A stretch of 64,000 bases of DNA from G963667675 sp965197565 (GCA_965197565.1 CBDANK010000003.1:558001-622000); one strand, 5' to 3'; positions 1 through 8,943 are shown, numbered from the stretch's first letter. Notes: generated by a model from the sequence alone, not told the origin. A program made the numbers and translations.

Positions 1-993
1 AAAAATGGTCCGGTATCTCTCATAATGGGGCCGTGGACCCACGGGGCGCGCTCGACGACCCACTCCGGCGATGCCGACATGGGCCATTTGTCCACTTTGG
101 ACAACAATCTCGGCCGGGACTACAACCACCTGCGGTTACGCTTTTTTGACCGCTGGCTCAAGGGGATGGAAAACGGTTGGGAAGAAGAACCGCTGGTTAA
201 ATTGTTCGTCATGGGCGGCGGCTCAGGCAAGCGCAACTCCCACCGGCGGTTGGACCATGGCGGCCGCTGGAGAAGCGAGCAAAAGTGGCCTCCGGCCCGG
301 GTCATGAGCGCCCCCTATTACCTGCGAGGCGGCGGCGGTTTGTCGACTCAATCCCCCCAAGGAGATCATGGTCCCAGCAGTTATTTGTTTGACCCCAACC
401 GGCCGGTGCCAACCATCGGAGGAAATATCTCCTCAGGCCAGCCCATCATGGAGCCGGGCGGCTTTGATCAGCGGGAGTCCCCGGAGTTTCATGGCTCCCT
501 GCCTCCCTACCTCCCACTGGCCGCCCGCCCCGATGTGTTGGTGTTTCAGACTGAACCTCTAGCCGCCGATCTGGAGGTCACCGGGCCTATTTCGGTCAAT
601 CTCTGGGTCTCATCCTCAGCGGTGGACACCGATTTCACAGCCAAGCTGCTGGATATCTACCCGCCGTCCCACGACTACCCCGAAGGATATGCGCTTAACT
701 TGAGCGACGGTATCCTGAGAGCGAAATTCCGTAACTCCTGGGAGCGCCCCGATCTATTGGAGCCGGGTCAGGCATATTCCGTCACAATACGGATGCTCCC
801 TACCAGCAACCTGTTTGTGAGCGGCCACCGGGTCCGGTTGGATATTTCCTCCTCTAATTTCCCTCGCTTCGATGTAAACGGCAACACGGGGGAGAACCCC
901 GGCACGTCGCCGGTTAGAATTCCCGCACGGAACACCGTGTACCACGATGCCGAACGCCCATCCCGAATAGTGCTGCCTGTAGCGCCGGCGTGA
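1..993 (+). CDS. CocE/NonD-type (peptidase S15 family) hydrolase, C-terminal part
   Basis: The frame is open from base 1, so this is the 3' part of a gene that begins outside the window. The visible 330 residues start just before a GPWTHG motif, which in CocE and X-Pro dipeptidyl-peptidases carries the catalytic histidine. The rest is the beta-rich C-terminal jelly-roll domain of the family (stretches such as VTGPISVNLWVSSSAVDTDF). The family hydrolyses esters or peptides with a Ser-His-Asp triad; the Ser and Asp would lie upstream and are not visible, so the substrate cannot be given. The stop codon directly abuts the stop of the convergent methyltransferase gene. Confidence 0.88.
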   Translation, partial: KNGPVSLIMGPWTHGARSTTHSGDADMGHLSTLDNNLGRDYNHLRLRFFDRWLKGMENGWEEEPLVKLFVMGGGSGKRNSHRRLDHGGRWRSEQKWPPARVMSAPYYLRGGGGLSTQSPQGDHGPSSYLFDPNRPVPTIGGNISSGQPIMEPGGFDQRESPEFHGSLPPYLPLAARPDVLVFQTEPLAADLEVTGPISVNLWVSSSAVDTDFTAKLLDIYPPSHDYPEGYALNLSDGILRAKFRNSWERPDLLEPGQAYSVTIRMLPTSNLFVSGHRVRLDISSSNFPRFDVNGNTGENPGTSPVRIPARNTVYHDAERPSRIVLPVAPA

Positions 994-1572
994 TCACCCG
1001 TTTCGAAGGGTCATTATGTATTGTTCGCCGTTCAGGTCTCTCCAGCCCCGGTTTCTATACCCGGCGTCCCTAGCCAGGGCCTCCAAGTCGGTTGGGTCTA
1101 TCCGCCGTTCCAACGGCGGACCGAACTCGGTTTCCTTTCGGTACCATTCCAGGACCGTGCACCACCCCTTGGGCTGAAGCAACTCCCGCACCGCGCTCAG
1201 GAACCGGGGTTTGTCGGGGCTCTGTTGGATCACAAAAGCCAGAAACGCCCCGTCCAACGAGCCTGGGTCCAGCGGAAAGCTGAACTCGCCGCACTTGAGA
1301 ACCTCGACGTTGGCCAATTGCGCTCGGTCCACCCGCTCTCGGCAGGCCGCCAACATCTCATCGTCGATGTCCAAGGCATAAAGCTTGCCGTTGATTAGGT
1401 ACTTGGCCAGCGGAAGAGTGAAGAATCCGGGGCCGCAACCTATGTCCGCCACGGTATCGTGAAGGTTGATTGGGCTGAAGCTCAAGACCAAGAAAGTGTC
1501 TAGAGTCCGGGACCGTTCCGGTGACAGCAATCGCTGGATGAATTCCTGATTGCTCATTGGCTCAGAGGTCAT
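994..1572 (-). CDS. Class I SAM-dependent methyltransferase
   Basis: A Rossmann-fold methyltransferase of about 192 residues. Motif I reads VADIGCGPGFFTLPLA, followed by an acidic LDIDDEM strand end that should bind the ribose of SAM, and a post-core sheet near LQPKGWCTVLEW. No substrate-specific motif was recognised. I start it at the ATG whose reverse complement is at 1570-1572, because a GGGGAG lies about six bases before it. An upstream GTG at 1626 in the same frame would add 18 residues and has no comparable site. It faces the CocE-like gene tail to tail and is transcribed away from glyA. Confidence 0.85.
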   Translation of the reverse strand: MTSEPMSNQEFIQRLLSPERSRTLDTFLVLSFSPINLHDTVADIGCGPGFFTLPLAKYLINGKLYALDIDDEMLAACRERVDRAQLANVEVLKCGEFSFPLDPGSLDGAFLAFVIQQSPDKPRFLSAVRELLQPKGWCTVLEWYRKETEFGPPLERRIDPTDLEALARDAGYRNRGWRDLNGEQYIMTLRNG

Positions 1573-1657
1573 TGCCGCTCCCCACTCGTAACTATAATCA
1601 ATGTACATTACGATATGGAGCGACACAACCGGACGGCTATGACCGTCGTCGCTCTCG

Positions 1658-1686
1658 TTGACACACTCCTAGGGCGGGCGTACACT
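1658..1686 (+). promoter_or_regulatory. sigma70-type promoter of glyA
   Basis: TTGACA at 1658-1663 and TACACT at 1681-1686 are separated by 17 bases. Transcription would begin near 1693, about 45 bases before the chosen glyA start. Confidence 0.7.
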
Positions 1687-1737
1687 ACCGACTGATTCCG
1701 GCGGGCCCCTGCGACGGCGCTGGAGGGCATGGGGCCA

Positions 1738-3030
1738 ATGGAAGGCCGGGATATGACCCGGCTTGAGCAGCGGCAGGAGTTTGGCATGGCCAGCTTGGCG
1801 GAACGAGACCCGGAAGTGGCCCGGGCGATCCAACAAGAAGACGAGCGACAGCGCAACAACATCGTGCTTATCGCCGCCGAAAACTATGCCAGCAAGGCGG
1901 TGCTGGAAGCCCAGTCCGGGGTGATGAATAACAAATACGCTGAGGGATACCCAGGGCGCCGTTACTACGCCGGTTGTCAGAACGTAGACTTGGTGGAACG
2001 TCTGGCAATTCAACGGGCCAAGGAAATATTCGGGGCAAGCCACGCCAATGTCCAGCCCCATAGCGGAGCCCAAGCAAACATGGCGGCCTACTTCGCCTTG
2101 CTGGAGCCCGGAGACCGGGTGATGGGTATGCAGTTGGACCACGGCGGCCACCTAACCCACGGCGCATCGGTCAACTTTTCCGGGAAGCTATATCAATTTA
2201 TCCCCTATGGAGTAGACCGAGAGACCGAGACCATCGATTACGACGAGGTGGAACGCCTAGCGGTGGAACACCAACCCAAGCTGATAGTCGCCGGGTGCAG
2301 CGCCTATCCGAGGACTCTCGATTTCCCCAAGTTCCGCTCCATCGCAGACCGGGTGGGCGCATTGCTGATGGTGGACATGGCCCACATTGCCGGTCTAGTG
2401 GCCGGCGGGATTCATCCGTCGCCTTGGCCCCATGCCCAAGTCGTTACCTCCACCACCCAGAAAAGCTTGAGGGGTCCCAGGGGAGGCTTCATCCTTACAA
2501 CGGATGAGTTGGCCCGGCAGGTTGACTTCGCTGTCTTCCCCTTCGGACAAGGCGGCCCCTTTATGCACGCCATTGCCGCGAAGGCTGTGTGCTTTGGCGA
2601 GGCTCTGACACCGGATTTCGCTGCTTATGCGGCGCAAATCGTGACTAACAGCCAGACGTTGGCCTGGAAGATGTCCGAGGCTGGATTCAGGTTGGTTTCA
2701 GGAGGTACTGACAATCACCTGGCGCTGGTAGACCTGACCCCGTTGGGCATCACTGGACAGAAAGCGGAGTCGGCCCTGGAAAAGGTTGGCATCATCGCCA
2801 ACAAGAATGCTATCCCCTTCGATCCCAAGCCCCCCAGGATTGCCAGCGGTTTGCGGTTGGGCACTCCCGCCATTACCAGCCGGGGTTTTGATGAGCCGGC
2901 CGTGGAGCAGGTGGCCCAGTTCATCATCGAGGCGTTGACCTGCGTTGAAGATGAAAAGGCCCAGCGTAAGATCGGCGATAAAGTGAAGGAACTGGCCTCC
3001 AGTTTCCCGGTACCCGGCTTGGACCTGTAG
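1738..3030 (+). CDS. glyA: Serine hydroxymethyltransferase
   Basis: A PLP enzyme converting serine and tetrahydrofolate to glycine and 5,10-methylene-THF in the cytoplasm. The N-terminal LIAAENY matches the family LIASENY. The active-site lysine lies in VVTSTTQKSLRGPRGG, and the C-terminal domain has the usual GLRLGTPAITSRG. At about 430 residues it is full length. I prefer the ATG at 1738, ten bases after GGAGGG (1722-1727); the in-frame ATG at 1729 is too close to that site, and an ATG at 1786 is also possible. It may supply or consume C1-folate together with the methylamine cluster at 13-24 kb, which is an inference from function only. Confidence 0.97.
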   Translation: MEGRDMTRLEQRQEFGMASLAERDPEVARAIQQEDERQRNNIVLIAAENYASKAVLEAQSGVMNNKYAEGYPGRRYYAGCQNVDLVERLAIQRAKEIFGASHANVQPHSGAQANMAAYFALLEPGDRVMGMQLDHGGHLTHGASVNFSGKLYQFIPYGVDRETETIDYDEVERLAVEHQPKLIVAGCSAYPRTLDFPKFRSIADRVGALLMVDMAHIAGLVAGGIHPSPWPHAQVVTSTTQKSLRGPRGGFILTTDELARQVDFAVFPFGQGGPFMHAIAAKAVCFGEALTPDFAAYAAQIVTNSQTLAWKMSEAGFRLVSGGTDNHLALVDLTPLGITGQKAESALEKVGIIANKNAIPFDPKPPRIASGLRLGTPAITSRGFDEPAVEQVAQFIIEALTCVEDEKAQRKIGDKVKELASSFPVPGLDL

Positions 3031-3059
3031 TTGAGCCGCCCTAACTGCGATGCTATAAT
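3031..3059 (+). promoter_or_regulatory. sigma70-type promoter of the rpsF-ssb-rpsR operon
   Basis: TTGAGC (3031-3036), a 17-base spacer and a consensus TATAAT (3054-3059) start immediately after the glyA stop codon. The predicted start near 3066 leaves a short leader to the rpsF TTG at 3093. Confidence 0.75.
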
Positions 3060-3092
3060 TTCATTACTCTCCAACTAACAGCGGGGCCGTCT

Positions 3093-3851
3093 TTGCGCCA
3101 TTATGAACTCGTAGTAGTCCTCAGTCCAATGCTAAACCAGGACCAAGCGTCCGAAGCCTGGGGACGGATTAAAGATTTCATTAGCAATCGGAACGGGGAC
3201 ATTACCCACGAGGAAAGATGGGGCACACGGCGGTTGGCTTATCCCATCCGCAAGGGGTCCTATCAGTTTCTGGAAGGAAGCTACCACCTGACCCGGTTTA
3301 GCACAGAACAATCATTCAACCGGGAACTACATACATTCCTCCGTCTAGATGAGCAAGTGCTTAGGTCCTTGGTAGTTACTACCTTTGCGCCGGGGGAAGA
3401 ACCCAAGCCGCCGCCTCCACGGATACGCCGCACCGAAGCTCCGGCGCCCGATAGGGTTCCGGCGGCGGCCCGAGAAGCGGCGCCCCCCGCAACGGCGGAA
3501 CAGCCGGCGGCCGCAGCATCGGCTGCAACCGGCGCTCCGGCAGCGGTGGAGCAGCCGGAGGCAGAAACACCGGCTGCAACCGACGCCCCGGCGGCTGTGG
3601 AGGAACCGGCGGCCGCAGCATCGGCTGCAACCGACGCCCCGGCGGCTGTGGAGGAACCGGCGGCCGCAGCATCGGCTGCAACCGACGCCCCGGCGGCTGT
3701 GGAGGAACCGGCGGCCGCAGCATCGGCTGCAACCGACGCCCCGGCGGCTGTGGAGGAACCGGCGGCCGCAGCATCGGCTGCAACCGACGCCTCGGCGGCT
3801 GTGGAGGAACCGGTCGCCGCCGATGCGCCGGTGGAAACCTCGGAGACCTAG
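3093..3851 (+). CDS. rpsF: Ribosomal protein bS6 with long Ala/Pro/Glu repeat tail
   Basis: Residues 1-95 are a normal bS6 fold (RHYELVVVLSP start, THEERWGTRRLAYPIRKGSY, and the LRLDEQVLR helix). It binds uS15/bS18 on the small-subunit platform. The start is TTG at 3093. The protein then runs on for about 155 residues of low-complexity Ala/Glu/Pro sequence, made largely of a 17-residue repeat, giving 252 residues against roughly 95-135 in most bacteria. The tail is expected to be disordered. It heads an operon with ssb (22-base gap) and rpsR, the usual bacterial order. Confidence 0.95.
   Translation: MRHYELVVVLSPMLNQDQASEAWGRIKDFISNRNGDITHEERWGTRRLAYPIRKGSYQFLEGSYHLTRFSTEQSFNRELHTFLRLDEQVLRSLVVTTFAPGEEPKPPPPRIRRTEAPAPDRVPAAAREAAPPATAEQPAAAASAATGAPAAVEQPEAETPAATDAPAAVEEPAAAASAATDAPAAVEEPAAAASAATDAPAAVEEPAAAASAATDAPAAVEEPAAAASAATDASAAVEEPVAADAPVETSET
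3573..3827 (+). repeat. Five tandem 51-bp repeats inside rpsF
   Basis: Units begin at 3573, 3624, 3675, 3726 and 3777. The first four are almost identical; the last is diverged. Each encodes 17 residues of the pattern AATDAPAAVEEPAAAAS, so copy-number changes keep the reading frame. Two more degenerate units precede them. Confidence 0.93.
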
Positions 3852-3873
3852 GAAACCGGACCTAGGGGGAATA

Positions 3874-4290
3874 TTGAACAAAATAATCGTTGTCGGTTAC
3901 CTAGGCACCGACCCGGAGATGCGGTATCTGCCGTCGGGACAGAGCGTCACGTCTTTTCGGATAGCCTCCACCCGTAGATACACCACTTCAGCCGGAGAGC
4001 AGCGGGATGAAACGGAGTGGTTTACTGCGACCGCTTGGGGCAGGCTGGGAGAGACCTGCAACCAGTACCTGACCAAAGGGCGTCAAGTTTACCTGGAAGG
4101 CCGGCTGCGCAGCCGCAGCTACGAGGGCCGCGACGGCCAGACGCGCTTCGTCAACGACATCAACGTAACCGACGTACAGTTCCTCGGGCGGGGCCAGGGT
4201 GGGGAGGGCGATGTGGTGCCTTACGGTTCGGAACCGGGGGCCGAGGGCCTTGGACCGGGAACCGACGACGTCGACGACCTGCCATTTTAG
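3874..4290 (+). CDS. ssb: Single-stranded DNA-binding protein
   Basis: A 138-residue OB-fold SSB. It opens with NKIIVVGYLGTDPEMRYLPS and contains ETEWFTATAWGRLGE and YLTKGRQVYLEGRLRSRSY. It ends in the acidic tip DDLPF that recruits replication and repair partners. The start is a TTG at 3874 with AGGGGG at 3864-3869; an open frame extends upstream through the rpsF repeats but that part is only a shadow. The spacer region between the OB fold and the tip is short and Gly-rich. Position between rpsF and rpsR is the common arrangement. Confidence 0.96.
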   Translation: MNKIIVVGYLGTDPEMRYLPSGQSVTSFRIASTRRYTTSAGEQRDETEWFTATAWGRLGETCNQYLTKGRQVYLEGRLRSRSYEGRDGQTRFVNDINVTDVQFLGRGQGGEGDVVPYGSEPGAEGLGPGTDDVDDLPF

Positions 4291-4323
4291 TCGTCAGTAT
4301 TCGCTTGGAGGACAACACGTACC

Positions 4324-4644
4324 ATGACCAGACCGCCAATGAGACCAGGAGGCCGGCCCCCGGGAAGACCGGGCGGCCGCCCCGGAGGACGGCCCAGAGG
4401 CCGCTACCCTCCCCGCCGGCGAGTATGTTCGTTCTGTGTCGACCACGTAAAGTACATAGACTACAAGAACGTGGATCAGTTGCGGCGGTATATCTCTGAC
4501 CGGGCCAAGATTGAGCCTCGCCGCCGGACCGGCGTGTGTGCCAAGCACCAACGCACCCTGCGCACCGCGATTCTACGGGCCCGGCATCTGGCCCTTGTGC
4601 CCTTCGTGGCCTTCCATCCGGCGTCCGGTGGAATGCGGGGTTGA
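4324..4644 (+). CDS. rpsR: Ribosomal protein bS18
   Basis: A 106-residue bS18. The core has CSFC and CAKHQR, the cysteines of zinc-binding-type S18 proteins, plus IDYKNVDQLRRYISDRAKI and RARHLALVPFV, which are strongly conserved. A Pro/Gly/Arg-rich N-terminal extension of about 35 residues precedes the core. It binds bS6 on the 30S platform. A Shine-Dalgarno-like TTGGAGGA lies just upstream of the ATG. No rplI follows, unlike many bacteria. Confidence 0.96.
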   Translation: MTRPPMRPGGRPPGRPGGRPGGRPRGRYPPRRRVCSFCVDHVKYIDYKNVDQLRRYISDRAKIEPRRRTGVCAKHQRTLRTAILRARHLALVPFVAFHPASGGMRG

Positions 4645-4755
4645 TCGCCTTAACGTATCCGACACTGACCGGCCGTTCGTCGACATATTAACTTCAACTT
4701 TTACCGGCATACCGCTCCATAATTTCATGGCGCCGCTATCTCTAGAGGACTGAGG

Positions 4756-5868
4756 ATGCCTTCCTTTTGGTCCGGGACTAATCCTGCCTTCCGGATTTCC
4801 CTGGTGCAACGCCGTCGGTCCGAGAGAGCGCCCGGCCAAGAGACCCTTCAGGAAGTCAAGGAGCGGATACACAAACGCTGGTCGTGGTCTATCGGCGCTG
4901 TACTGACGCTGACGGTGGTTGGCGTGCTGGCCGCCGGTTATTATCAAGAGTTTTACAGGCCGCCAAGGGTGTGGGCCGGCAAAGTAAACGACGTAGAGTT
5001 CACTATGGGCGACTTGGTCAGGCGAATTCGCATGGAGCAGGGCCTTGTCGGTAAAGTGGACTTGAGTAAGCGACCTTTCGACTATCTCAGGAAGTTGCTG
5101 GACGCCGAGTTGCTGCGCCAGGAGGCCCCGGAACTGGGCATCAACGTTACGGATGAGCTTGTCGAAGGGACTCTGAGGGCTCAATTCTATCCCACGACCC
5201 CGGCCGGCCAAGTTACCGACCCAGGCCAATTGGACCAGGAGTACCGCAATAACCTGCAGATTTTCCTCACCCGCGCCGAACTGTCCGACAGCGAATACCG
5301 CGGGATTGTGGAAGAGAACCTGCGTCTGGCCGGCCTCCACAATTTTCTGGCGCGGGACATCCCGGAAACTCAAGAGCAAGTGGAAGTTGCGTGGATACGG
5401 CTGGACCCGGATGGACCGGTGAGGGCTGCTGAGGTAATGGTCCGATTGCAGAATGAGGAATTCGCTTCCGTCGCCCGGAAGGTTGGGGTTTCACAAGGGT
5501 ATGCTGATTCATCGGGCTACGTAGGATGGCTCCCCCGCACGGCCTTCCCGGAGGTCGGCCGTGTGGTGTTTGGGGACCCGAAATCGGCTCAGCCCGCTCT
5601 TGGAGTCGGAGAAATCGGCATCCGCCCGATAATTACGGCGGATGATGTGTACATTGTGCGCAAGCTCTCGGGACCGGAGATGCGGCCGCTATCGGATACA
5701 ATGCGGGCGAAAGTTAACGCCCAGCGGGTCATAGAGTGGCAAGACCAGCAACTGAAACAGGGTTTAGACCAAGGCTGGGTGAAAATGCAACTCAATTCCA
5801 GACTGTACGAATGGGTCACTGATCAGGTCTTAATCAGCGCGCCCCGTTACCTATCGGGGCAGAGGTAG
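4756..5868 (+). CDS. Membrane-anchored parvulin-like peptidyl-prolyl isomerase / SurA-like foldase
   Basis: 370 residues. A basic N-terminus precedes one membrane segment at about residues 46-63 (IGAVLTLTVVGVLAAGYY), so the protein should be anchored with its bulk outside the cytoplasm. Residues ~70-200 resemble the SurA/PrsA N-terminal chaperone region (GKVNDVEFTMGDLVRRIRME). Residues ~215-320 resemble a rotamase domain (EFASVARKVGVSQGYADSSG, GYVGWLPRTAFPEV), but it is degenerate, so catalysis is uncertain while chaperone function is plausible. It ends seven bases before hom. Confidence 0.75.
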   Translation: MPSFWSGTNPAFRISLVQRRRSERAPGQETLQEVKERIHKRWSWSIGAVLTLTVVGVLAAGYYQEFYRPPRVWAGKVNDVEFTMGDLVRRIRMEQGLVGKVDLSKRPFDYLRKLLDAELLRQEAPELGINVTDELVEGTLRAQFYPTTPAGQVTDPGQLDQEYRNNLQIFLTRAELSDSEYRGIVEENLRLAGLHNFLARDIPETQEQVEVAWIRLDPDGPVRAAEVMVRLQNEEFASVARKVGVSQGYADSSGYVGWLPRTAFPEVGRVVFGDPKSAQPALGVGEIGIRPIITADDVYIVRKLSGPEMRPLSDTMRAKVNAQRVIEWQDQQLKQGLDQGWVKMQLNSRLYEWVTDQVLISAPRYLSGQR

Positions 5869-5874
5869 TCGTCT

Positions 5875-7236
5875 TTGGCTTTCCCTACGGAGATAAATGT
5901 GGGCCTGCTGGGACTCGGCGTGGTCGGCGGCGGCGTGGCAGCCAGCCTGCTGGAACACTCCGACGTCATCTCCGGGAAAATCGGCCGCCGGGTCAGCCTA
6001 AAGAAAGTCCTGGTAAGGGATCCCGGCAAGCCGAGAGACTCCAAAGTGGCCCAAGCCCTGCTTACAACCAACCCCGGTGACATCCTTTCCAACCCCGAGA
6101 TTCACGTCTTGGTGGAAGTGATTGGGGGAACTCAACCCGCTTTTGAATATTTGAAACAAGCCCTTTCCGCCGGCAAGCATGTAGTCACCGCCAATAAAGA
6201 GGTGATGGCAAAACACGGCTTGGAACTTCTGGCGCTGGCCGACGAGAACCGGGTAAATCTGCTGTTTGAGGCCAGCGTCGGGGGCGGTATTCCCATCGTC
6301 GGCTCCTTGACGAACGAACTGGCGGCCAACGACGTCCGTTCCATCCGTAGCATTATCAACGGCACCACCAACTACATCCTCACTCAAATGGCTTACCAAG
6401 GCACGGCCTTTCATCGCGCTCTCAAAGAAGCCCAGGAACTCGGCTACGCCGAGGCCGACCCCACCAACGATGTTGAAGGTTTTGACGCCGCCTATAAGAT
6501 CGGGATTCTTGCCTCTATAGCGTTTCATCAGAGAATAAGTGTCGAAGACGTATACCGCCAGGGAATCTCCGCTTTGGAGCCTCAGGACTTCCGTTACGCC
6601 CAGGAGCTTGGCTACGCCATCAAGCCCTTGGCCATCGCGGCCCTGGAAGACGGCGCCGTTGGCGCCAGGGTATATCCGGCTTTGGTTCCTGTCGACCACA
6701 TGCTGGCCAAGGTTGACGGTGTCTACAATGCGGTGGAGGTGGAAGGCAGCCTCTGCGGCAAAGTCCTTTTCCATGGCATGGGGGCCGGGCGCGAACCGAC
6801 CACCAGTTCGGTGATAGGCGACTTGATTGCTATCGGCCGGACCATGGCGTCCCGCCGCGGCTTGGATGCCGGAGAGAGCCCCAAGCCCCAGGGTGACGGT
6901 TTCCAGGGTGACAGCCCCCAGGACTACTCTGAGCGCCGGGCCGGGGGAGAGCCCTGGTCAATCAGGCCCATAGACGACCTGACCTGCAAGTACTATTTGC
7001 GGCTTAACGTGGCCGACCAACCCGGCGTACTGGCCCTGATCGCTCAGGTCTTAGGCGATGGACAAATCAGCATAGCTTCCGTGTTGCAGAAGACTGCTGA
7101 TCCGACGGAGCAAACAGCCGAGATAGTCATAACCACTCACCCTTCCAGAGAAGCCTCGGTGCAGAAGTCCCTCCGGGCGATGGCGGGCTTGACGGTCGTA
7201 AGGAAAGTCAATAACCTGCTAAGGATCGAGGATTGA
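5875..7236 (+). CDS. hom: Homoserine dehydrogenase with C-terminal ACT domain
   Basis: NAD(P)-dependent reduction of aspartate semialdehyde to homoserine, the branch point to threonine and methionine. The nucleotide-binding loop is GLGVVGGGVA at the N-terminus. The catalytic domain has VTANKEVMAKHG, SIINGTTNYILTQM and a family-typical AEADPTNDVEGFDAAYK. An ACT domain (~residues 375-453, YYLRLNVADQPGVLALIAQV) probably senses threonine. The start is TTG at 5875. The linker around residues 325-360 is unusually Gly/Pro-rich. It is followed by thrC, forming a threonine unit. Confidence 0.97.
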   Translation: MAFPTEINVGLLGLGVVGGGVAASLLEHSDVISGKIGRRVSLKKVLVRDPGKPRDSKVAQALLTTNPGDILSNPEIHVLVEVIGGTQPAFEYLKQALSAGKHVVTANKEVMAKHGLELLALADENRVNLLFEASVGGGIPIVGSLTNELAANDVRSIRSIINGTTNYILTQMAYQGTAFHRALKEAQELGYAEADPTNDVEGFDAAYKIGILASIAFHQRISVEDVYRQGISALEPQDFRYAQELGYAIKPLAIAALEDGAVGARVYPALVPVDHMLAKVDGVYNAVEVEGSLCGKVLFHGMGAGREPTTSSVIGDLIAIGRTMASRRGLDAGESPKPQGDGFQGDSPQDYSERRAGGEPWSIRPIDDLTCKYYLRLNVADQPGVLALIAQVLGDGQISIASVLQKTADPTEQTAEIVITTHPSREASVQKSLRAMAGLTVVRKVNNLLRIED

Positions 7237-7308
7237 CCGTCATTCGCGGCCTGCCGTCATGGGCGGAGCGATTGGGGCGGATATAGAACCGGAGCGGACT
7301 CGGATAAC

Positions 7309-8373
7309 ATGGGAATCGGCGTCCTGCGCGCCTACAAAGAGCTTCTACCGTTGACCGATGCTACTCCCTTGCTCAGTTTGGGAGAAGGAGATACGCCGCT
7401 GGTCAAATCCAACCGGTTAGGTAAGGACCTGGGTTGCGCCGAGCTGTACTTCAAGTTGGAGGGATGCAATCCCACAGGGTCTTTCAAGGACCGGGGAATG
7501 GTGATGGCCATTGCCAAGGCGTTGGAGCAGGGAAGCAGGGCGGTAATGTGCGCCTCCACCGGAAACACCAGCGCGTCCGCCGCCGCCTATAGCGCGTATT
7601 GCGACCTGCCCGCGCTGGTCCTGATCCCCAAAGGAGAGGTGGCCATGGGCAAGCTGGCCCAAGCCATGGCCTACGGCGCGCGGATAATCATGGTCAACGG
7701 CAACTTCGACGCGGCCCTGAATCTGGTCCGTGAATTCACCCGCAAGCATCAAGTAACCTTGGTCAACTCGGTCAATCCCCACCGTCTGGAGGGGCAAAAA
7801 ACTGCTGCCTTTGAGGTGGTGGACGCTTTGGGCGACGCCCCGGACTACCTCTTCATTCCCGTGGGCAACGCTGGCAACATCACTGCTTATTGGAAGGGGT
7901 TCAGGGAGTATCACAGCCTTGGGCGCAGCACCCGGTTACCCCGAATGATGGGGTTTCAAGCGGAGGGAGCGGCCCCCATCGTGCGAGGCGCGCCGGTAGC
8001 GAATCCCCAGACCATTGCGTCGGCAATCCGAATCGGAAATCCGGCCAGTTGGAAAGGGGCTCTGGAGGCGCGGGACTGTTCCGGAGGGGTAATCGAAACA
8101 GTAAGCGACGACGAGATACTGGAGGCTTACAAGCAGCTTGCGTCTCGTGAGGGAATATTCTGTGAACCGGCCTCCGCCGCTTCATTTGCTGGACTGGTCA
8201 AAGAGATCAGAAAGGGTTTGAATCTGTCGCAACAAAGGGTAGTATGTATCATTACCGGGACGGGGCTTAAAGACCCGGACCTAGCCGTCAGCAGTGCGGC
8301 GGCCCGGACAATAGAAATCGAACCGACCGTCGAGGCTGTGGAGGCGGTGGCCCTAGCCTCGGCTCAATCATAA
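7309..8373 (+). CDS. thrC: Threonine synthase
   Basis: A fold-type II PLP enzyme converting O-phosphohomoserine to threonine. The PLP lysine lies in NPTGSFKDRGM. The Gly-rich phosphate loop is PVGNAGNITAYWKG, and CASTGNTSASAAAY is the substrate-contacting loop. At 354 residues it is the shorter bacterial/archaeal class. It sits 72 bases after hom and is probably cotranscribed with it. Threonine dehydratase-like alternatives are unlikely given the context and the full set of ThrC motifs. Confidence 0.96.
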   Translation: MGIGVLRAYKELLPLTDATPLLSLGEGDTPLVKSNRLGKDLGCAELYFKLEGCNPTGSFKDRGMVMAIAKALEQGSRAVMCASTGNTSASAAAYSAYCDLPALVLIPKGEVAMGKLAQAMAYGARIIMVNGNFDAALNLVREFTRKHQVTLVNSVNPHRLEGQKTAAFEVVDALGDAPDYLFIPVGNAGNITAYWKGFREYHSLGRSTRLPRMMGFQAEGAAPIVRGAPVANPQTIASAIRIGNPASWKGALEARDCSGGVIETVSDDEILEAYKQLASREGIFCEPASAASFAGLVKEIRKGLNLSQQRVVCIITGTGLKDPDLAVSSAAARTIEIEPTVEAVEAVALASAQS

Positions 8374-8385
8374 AGGGGTCCCATT

Positions 8386-8943
8386 ATTCAACAGCAGCGC
8401 ATCGAGCAAGCGGTTACAACTCTTTTGGACGCAATCGGGGAAGACCCATCGCGAGAAGGCTTAAGCCAAACACCGCAACGCATCGCCCGCATGTACGAAA
8501 GCCTGTTTTCAGGGGTTGGCCGGGAGCCCTTGGAGGCTATCGATGCCGTTTTCGAGATCGATAGCCACGACCCGGTGGTCTTGGGAAACATACCCTTCTA
8601 CTCAATGTGCGAGCATCACCTTCTGCCCTTTTTCGGGCTGGCCCACCTTGCTTATATCCCCAATGGAAAAATCGCCGGGTTAAGTAAATTGGCCCGCGCC
8701 CTTGAAGTGGCTTCCCGCAGGCTCCAAGTCCAGGAACGGTTGACCAGCCAAGTGGCCGATGCTATCTTCGCTGCTTTGGATCCCGATGGCGTGGCGGTGG
8801 AACTGGAAGCGGAGCATTTTTGTATGTCCATGCGGGGTGTAAAAAAACCCGGCAGCCGTGTGGTAACTTCGGCGGTCCGGGGTCCCTTCAAAAACTGGGC
8901 GCTGGGTCAAGAGGGGCTGCTTACCCTATTGCGAAGGAGCTAG
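8386..8943 (+). CDS. folE: GTP cyclohydrolase I, probable ATT start
   Basis: Converts GTP to 7,8-dihydroneopterin triphosphate for folate synthesis. Zinc and catalytic motifs are clear: MCEHHLLPFFG and EAEHFCMSMRGVKKPGS. No ATG/GTG/TTG fits the conserved N-terminal helix. The frame from an ATT at 8386 gives QQQRIEQAVTTLLDAIGEDP, which matches the family, and AAAGGGG (8372-8378) lies seven bases before it. A TTG at 8425 would cut into this helix. The ATT start is therefore inferred, giving about 185 residues. The stop lies four bases before the next gene. Confidence 0.95.
   Translation: MQQQRIEQAVTTLLDAIGEDPSREGLSQTPQRIARMYESLFSGVGREPLEAIDAVFEIDSHDPVVLGNIPFYSMCEHHLLPFFGLAHLAYIPNGKIAGLSKLARALEVASRRLQVQERLTSQVADAIFAALDPDGVAVELEAEHFCMSMRGVKKPGSRVVTSAVRGPFKNWALGQEGLLTLLRRS

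Noticed and set aside
3573..3827. Regular repeats considered as a CRISPR array
   Set aside because: There are no unique spacers; units are contiguous, 51 bp long and in frame with S6.
3345..3881. Long minus-strand and +1 frames across rpsF with striking repeats
   Set aside because: They are shadows of the 51-bp coding repeats; the S6 and SSB frames carry the conserved domains.
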